A DNA stretch of 64,000 nt, taken from contig JAGXIH010000011.1 in the NCBI GenBank assembly GCA_024635795.1, forward strand, positions 1 through 64,000, given 5' to 3'. Positions 60,518 to 64,000 of the stretch are shown here, in pieces. Made by a program: the position numbers and the translations under genes. The notes below the pieces were generated by a model, which saw only the letters and a list, made by a program, of their open reading frames with translations, was not told where the DNA came from and searched no databases. Position 1 is the stretch's first letter. Every line of letters begins with the position of its first letter. This DNA is from Salegentibacter sp. (GTDB taxonomy: Bacteria; Bacteroidota; Bacteroidia; Flavobacteriales; Flavobacteriaceae).

Positions 60518-61000
60518 ATGAAGAAAATAATTTCTGTAATCACATTATTTTTGACCTTGTTTTGCTGGAATATTAGTTTTGCTCAAAATTCTAAAGATGT
60601 TTCCTACTCTTCTTATGGAGAGAAAATTTCTCAGGAAAAGGCAATTGAGCCCCTGGCAGCGAAAACTCAGTTCGACCTTTTGAAAGTTGGGGATACTTTA
60701 GATCTTAAATTTTCTACCAAAGTAAAAAGCGTATGCAAGATGAAGGGATGCTGGATGATCCTGGACCTTCCCGGGGAAGAAGTGCGGGTTACCTTTAAAG
60801 ATTATGGTTTTTTTGTTCCAAAAGATATTGAAGATAGGGAAGTGATTGTTGCTGGGAAGGCATATCTGGAAGAAATTTCGGTTGATGATCAAAAACATTA
60901 CGCTGAGGATGAAGGAAAAACTGAAGAGGAAATAGCACTTATTAATGAGCCCGTTTTAACCAGATCCTTTTTGGCCCATGGAGTTTTACTAAAAGAATAA
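60518..61000 (+). CDS. DUF4920 protein
   Basis: A 160-residue exported protein with a signal peptide to about residue 22 (ISFAQ). The mature domain contains KVKSVCKMKGCWMILDLPGE with two cysteines, VRVTFKDYGFFVPKDI, and the terminal TRSFLAHGVLL, the DUF4920 pattern. The cysteine pair could bind metal or a disulfide; function is unknown. It is followed after one base by mnmD, so the two are cotranscribed. Confidence 0.85.
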   Translation: MKKIISVITLFLTLFCWNISFAQNSKDVSYSSYGEKISQEKAIEPLAAKTQFDLLKVGDTLDLKFSTKVKSVCKMKGCWMILDLPGEEVRVTFKDYGFFVPKDIEDREVIVAGKAYLEEISVDDQKHYAEDEGKTEEEIALINEPVLTRSFLAHGVLLKE

Positions 61001-61001
61001 T

Positions 61002-61676
61002 TTGGAAAGAAAGATAATAAAGACTGCCGATGGGTCTGTAACAATTCATTTACCCGAGTGGGATGAACAATACCATTCTAAACACGGCGCGGTGCAGGAA
61101 GCCCAGCATGTTTTTATTAAAATGGGTTTGCATCATTTTTTAAAGCAAAACCAAAAACCTAAGCTTTCCATACTGGAAATAGGTTTTGGTACCGGGCTTA
61201 ACGCTTTTATCACTTTTCTGGAAGCTCAGAAGTTACCTTTGCAATTTGACTATACCGGGGTGGAAGCTTATCCTGTCACTTCTGAAGAAATTGCTGCCTT
61301 GAATTATGCTGAAATGCTTTCAGCAGAAAGTCAGCAGGGGGCATTGCAGAAGATGCATGATTGTCCCTGGGAACAATATGTAGAAATAAGCGATAATTTC
61401 AAATTGAAGAAACTTCAAAAGAAATTTGATGAGATCACCATAAAAAATGAGGTTGACATCATTTATTTTGATGCTTTTGGGGCCAGGGTGCAACCTGATC
61501 TCTGGACTGAGGAGATTTTTGAAATAATGTATTCTGCTTTAAAAGGAGGAGGAATCCTGGTCACTTATTCGGCTAAGGGAAGTGTTAGGCGGGCTATGCA
61601 AAAAGTAGGTTTTATCGTTGAAAGACTTCCCGGCCCGCCAGGAAAACGGGAAATGTTAAGAGGGACAAAAAATTGA
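61002..61676 (+). CDS. mnmD: tRNA 5-methylaminomethyl-2-thiouridine methyltransferase (MnmD)
   Basis: A 224-residue S-adenosylmethionine methyltransferase that finishes mnm5s2U at tRNA position 34. Motif I is ILEIGFGTGLNAFITFLEAQ, and the C-terminal catalytic stretch has DIIYFDAFGARVQPDLWTEE and LVTYSAKGSVRRAMQKVGF with LPGPPGKREMLRG. It is a stand-alone MnmD, not fused to MnmC's oxidase. The start is a TTG at 61002, one base after the DUF4920 stop; no usable ATG follows nearby before the conserved N-terminal sequence. Confidence 0.92.
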   Translation: MERKIIKTADGSVTIHLPEWDEQYHSKHGAVQEAQHVFIKMGLHHFLKQNQKPKLSILEIGFGTGLNAFITFLEAQKLPLQFDYTGVEAYPVTSEEIAALNYAEMLSAESQQGALQKMHDCPWEQYVEISDNFKLKKLQKKFDEITIKNEVDIIYFDAFGARVQPDLWTEEIFEIMYSALKGGGILVTYSAKGSVRRAMQKVGFIVERLPGPPGKREMLRGTKN

Positions 61677-61747
61677 ATTGCAATCATGTTAAACCTCTAA
61701 TAAAATCTTGGGGTAGCCCGCGGCAAGTGCTTATCTTGTAAAGAAAA

Positions 61748-62653
61748 ATGCGTGTATTAATTACCGGAGCTACCGGCCTTATTGGAACAAGGGTTACCCA
61801 ATTATGTCAGGAAAAAGGTATTAAGGTAAATTATCTTACTACCACCAAAGATAAAATTGAATCCAAACCCGATTATAAAGGATTTTACTGGAACCCGGAA
61901 AAAGACGAAATAGACCCTGAGGCTTTTAAGGGTGTGAGTGCTATAATTAATCTTGTTGGAGAGAATATCGCTAAACGCTGGACGCAGGAGCAAAAAGATA
62001 AAATTATAAGCAGCAGGGTAGATACGGCGGCACTGCTGTATAAAACCCTTCAGAATAACAATCATCATATCACCCATTTTATTTCTGCCAGTGCAATTGG
62101 GATCTATCCCAGTTCTCTCGAGAAACTCTACACCGAAGAAAATGAGGCTGTAGATGATTCCTTTGTTGGGGAGGTTGTTGTGCAATGGGAAGAAGTCGCC
62201 GATAATTTTAGTGACTTGGGAATGGATGTTGCCAAAATACGGGTAGGCCTTGTTTTAGCCCGGGAGGGTGGTTTACTGGAGAAGCTAAAGGAGCCTTTGA
62301 ATTTTAACGTGGGCTCTCCGCTTGGCAGTGGCAATCAGTGGCAATCCTGGATACATATAAATGATGTGGCGGGAATTTTTGTGCATACCCTGGAAAATAA
62401 ACTGGAAGGTACCTTTAATGCGGTTGCGCCCAATCCTGTGACCAATAAGGAACTGATAAACGAAGTCGCATCTAAAATGGGAAAATCGGTATGGTTGCCT
62501 AATGTGCCGGCATTTGCTTTAAAAGCGGTTCTGGGAGAAATGTCACGGCTTGTCTTATCCAGCCAGCTGGTGAGCAGCGATAAAATAGAACAAACAGGGT
62601 ATAGATTTGAATACACTAATTTAGCGAAAGCCTTGGAAGATACTATGCAATAA
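61748..62653 (+). CDS. TIGR01777-family NAD-dependent epimerase-like protein
   Basis: A 301-residue SDR-type protein (YfcH/SulA-like). N-terminal Rossmann motif ITGATGLIGTRVTQL, then NLVGENIAKRWTQEQKDKI, the HFISASAIGIYPSS segment, KIRVGLVLAREGG and a C-terminal TIGR01777 extension. The substrate and the true activity are unknown for this family. The start is the first ATG. A terminator follows at once. Confidence 0.9.
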   Translation: MRVLITGATGLIGTRVTQLCQEKGIKVNYLTTTKDKIESKPDYKGFYWNPEKDEIDPEAFKGVSAIINLVGENIAKRWTQEQKDKIISSRVDTAALLYKTLQNNNHHITHFISASAIGIYPSSLEKLYTEENEAVDDSFVGEVVVQWEEVADNFSDLGMDVAKIRVGLVLAREGGLLEKLKEPLNFNVGSPLGSGNQWQSWIHINDVAGIFVHTLENKLEGTFNAVAPNPVTNKELINEVASKMGKSVWLPNVPAFALKAVLGEMSRLVLSSQLVSSDKIEQTGYRFEYTNLAKALEDTMQ

Positions 62654-62655
62654 AA

Positions 62656-62684
62656 AAAACCACCAGATTTGGTGGCTTTTTTTA
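62656..62684. terminator. Terminator between the epimerase and yceI genes
   Basis: CCACCA (62660-62665) pairs with TGGTGG (62670-62675), flanked by A and T tracts, so it can serve both the plus-strand epimerase and the minus-strand YceI gene. Confidence 0.8.
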
Positions 62685-62702
62685 TTGGTAGTAATGGTGA
62701 TT

Positions 62703-63371
62703 TTAGGATTTTTCGGCGACTAGTCTTATCCTCAAATTTATATCATCATAGACAAAATTATCTCCAAGACCATCAAAGACTGACTTTGATCCAAAATTAA
62801 CTTTCCAATGGGTGCGATCTATACTGAATTCATTGCTTGAGATTTCTACCTGATCTCCACTGTGAGTAATGTTAACCGGGAAGGTGATATTTTTGGTGTC
62901 TTCTTTTATAGTAAGATTGCCCGAAAGCATAGTCTGCCCATTTTCTTCAGTTATATCGGTGATTTCGAAGGTGGCTTCAGGATATTTTTCCGTATTAAAA
63001 AAATCACCTTCCTTGCCTTCAACGGTACCTTTTAGATGGGCCTCAAGGTCAGAGCGATCCTTACCTTTTAGGTCGGTCACCTCTATGGATTTCATATCAA
63101 TTACAAAACTTCCACTTTCAATGGTGCTGTCGTTCGCCTTGAAGGAACCTTCTGCAAGTTTAATGGTCCCCGTGTGAGTGGCGGTGGGTTTCCGGCCTTT
63201 CCAGTGAATAGCAGATTCATCGGTCCTCACTTTAAAAGTTTCAGCTTCAAGATTCGCTTCGCGGGCATCTCTGGCATCTTCTGTTTTAGCTTTATTGTTT
63301 TCATTTTTACAACCTGTAACAGCTATACTTAGAAAAGCAATAAAAAATGTTTTACTTAAAAGTTTTCTCAT
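62703..63371 (-). CDS. YceI-family lipid-binding lipoprotein
   Basis: A 222-residue lipoprotein from ATG 63371: signal MRKLLSKTFFIAFLSIAVTGC. Mature YceI beta-barrel with VRTDESAIHWKGRK, THTGTIKLAEGSFKAND, GSFVIDMKSIEV, FFNTEKYPEATFEITDI and FSIDRTHWKVNFGS, the family signature near the C-terminus. YceI proteins bind isoprenoid-type lipids in the periplasm. The frame stays open to 63428 but that extra part gives no proper signal peptide. Divergent from grpE. Confidence 0.92.
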   Translation of the reverse strand: MRKLLSKTFFIAFLSIAVTGCKNENNKAKTEDARDAREANLEAETFKVRTDESAIHWKGRKPTATHTGTIKLAEGSFKANDSTIESGSFVIDMKSIEVTDLKGKDRSDLEAHLKGTVEGKEGDFFNTEKYPEATFEITDITEENGQTMLSGNLTIKEDTKNITFPVNITHSGDQVEISSNEFSIDRTHWKVNFGSKSVFDGLGDNFVYDDINLRIRLVAEKS

Positions 63372-63457
63372 TTTTAGTCGATTTAGGTATAAATTCAAAT
63401 TTAAGCTTTCTGTTATTCGTAGTTTCATAAAACAATCCTAAAATGATTTTGTGACAT

Positions 63458-63490
63458 TTTGACATTTGATAAGAATTGGCAATACTTTTG
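63458..63490 (+). promoter_or_regulatory. grpE promoter
   Basis: A TTTG at 63458-63461 and the perfect -7 box TACTTTTG at 63483-63490 are separated by 21 bp, fitting the Bacteroidota promoter. The box lies 32 bp before the grpE ATG. No CIRCE-type inverted repeat is seen around it. Confidence 0.6.
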
Positions 63491-63522
63491 ACCGTTTCTG
63501 CCTGTATTTAAATGCTGAAAAA

Positions 63523-64000
63523 ATGAGTAAAAAGAAAACAGATAAAACCAAAAATCACGATAATCACGTAGATGATAATTCGGTTAAAGATAAAGTAGAA
63601 GACGCTATCGACCAGGCTATTGAAGACGTTGAAGAAAATACCGAAAATAAGCAGGACGACGGGGACTTTTCTGAAACCGATAAACTAAAAGAAGAGGTTC
63701 AGAAAGAAAAAGATAAGTTTTTACGTCTTTTTGCTGAATTTGAAAATTACAAAAGACGTACCTCCAAGGAAAGACTGGAGTTGTTTAAAACTGCCAATCA
63801 GGAAGTAATGTCAGCAATGTTACCCGTTTTGGACGATTTTGACAGGGCTTTAAATGAGATTCAGAAAACCAATGATAAAAACCTGCTTAAAGGAGTGGAA
63901 CTTATTCATACTAAATTCAGTGAAACCCTAAGAAACAAGGGATTGGAGCCTATGAATGTTGAAGAAGGGGACGATTTTGATGCAGACCTGCACGAAGCGA
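63523..64000 (+). CDS. grpE: GrpE nucleotide-exchange factor (5' part, runs off window)
   Basis: Heat-shock cochaperone that exchanges ADP on DnaK. The first 159 residues are visible: an acidic/lysine-rich N-terminal tail (MSKKKTDKTKNHDNHVDDN), a long coiled coil (LKEEVQKEKDKFLRLFAEFE), and the family core NYKRRTSKERLELFKTANQE with MLPVLDDFDRAL and KGLEPMNVEEGDDFD. The usual final beta domain continues beyond base 64000. dnaJ would normally follow. Confidence 0.93.
   Translation, partial: MSKKKTDKTKNHDNHVDDNSVKDKVEDAIDQAIEDVEENTENKQDDGDFSETDKLKEEVQKEKDKFLRLFAEFENYKRRTSKERLELFKTANQEVMSAMLPVLDDFDRALNEIQKTNDKNLLKGVELIHTKFSETLRNKGLEPMNVEEGDDFDADLHEA

Overview
The window is chromosomal DNA from a marine-type Flavobacteriaceae bacterium (Bacteroidota, broadly Gramella/Salegentibacter/Zunongwangia-like; the genus is an inference). 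The evidence is SusC/SusD and TonB-linked outer-membrane proteins, a hybrid two-component regulator with an AraC output, a type III glutamine synthetase, a Lacal_2735-type small protein, Bacteroidota-style -7 boxes (TAnnTTTG) ahead of several genes, and a general lack of Shine-Dalgarno sequences. Gene density is high and housekeeping genes alternate with accessory loci.

Layout. 1-5.1 kb: the 5' part of a TonB-family outer-membrane receptor, divergent from a LytS kinase / LytTR regulator / second LytS kinase cluster, with a 21-bp-period direct repeat between them that looks like a LytTR operator. 5.1-6.3 kb: a gene-poor stretch with an orphan reading-frame remnant and two terminator-ended structured segments. 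6.3-8.1 kb: an SLC13-type permease with RCK_C domains. 8.4-20.3 kb: a complete fructan (levan/inulin) utilization locus: fructose-type hybrid sensor, sugar MFS porter, GH32 lipoprotein, SusC, SusD and fructokinase. 20.4-26.7 kb: MscS channel, YbjJ-like MFS protein with a palindromic operator, SDR, apt, a 50-residue conserved protein, MazEF and a decayed second antitoxin. 27-30 kb: BlaI/BlaR1-like pair with candidate operator. 30-33.4 kb: Ca/Na exchanger and glutamine synthetase III.

33.8-40 kb holds the most notable locus: a six-gene curli (functional amyloid, type VIII secretion) operon. It has a 494-residue curlin-repeat subunit, a smaller CsgB-like protein, a protein that appears to fuse a CsgH/CsgC-like domain to CsgE, CsgF, a CsgG with an extra C-terminal barrel-like domain, and a large lipoprotein with a CarboxypepD_reg-like domain and PD40-like repeats. 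No csgD-type regulator is present. 40-50 kb: purM, a small ABC pair, prfA, pyrF, a BtuF-like protein without signal peptide, a DUF4197 lipoprotein and fused isobutyryl-CoA mutase (icmF) followed by a palindrome cluster. 50-64 kb: marC between two related four-helix-type genes, an Lrp regulator, a catalytically dead hydrolase-like protein, DUF1684, the PII/ammonium transporter operon, fluC, ilvE, mnmD, a TIGR01777 epimerase, YceI and the 5' part of grpE.

How the parts work together. The fructan locus senses fructose in the periplasm, cuts fructan at the outer membrane, imports oligosaccharide through SusCD, carries fructose over the inner membrane and phosphorylates it. The curli operon encodes subunits, nucleator-like protein, chaperone/gatekeeper and secretion pore on one strand. 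Nitrogen assimilation appears twice (GSIII; PII plus Amt). Proteins were identified by reading their sequences; no database search was possible.
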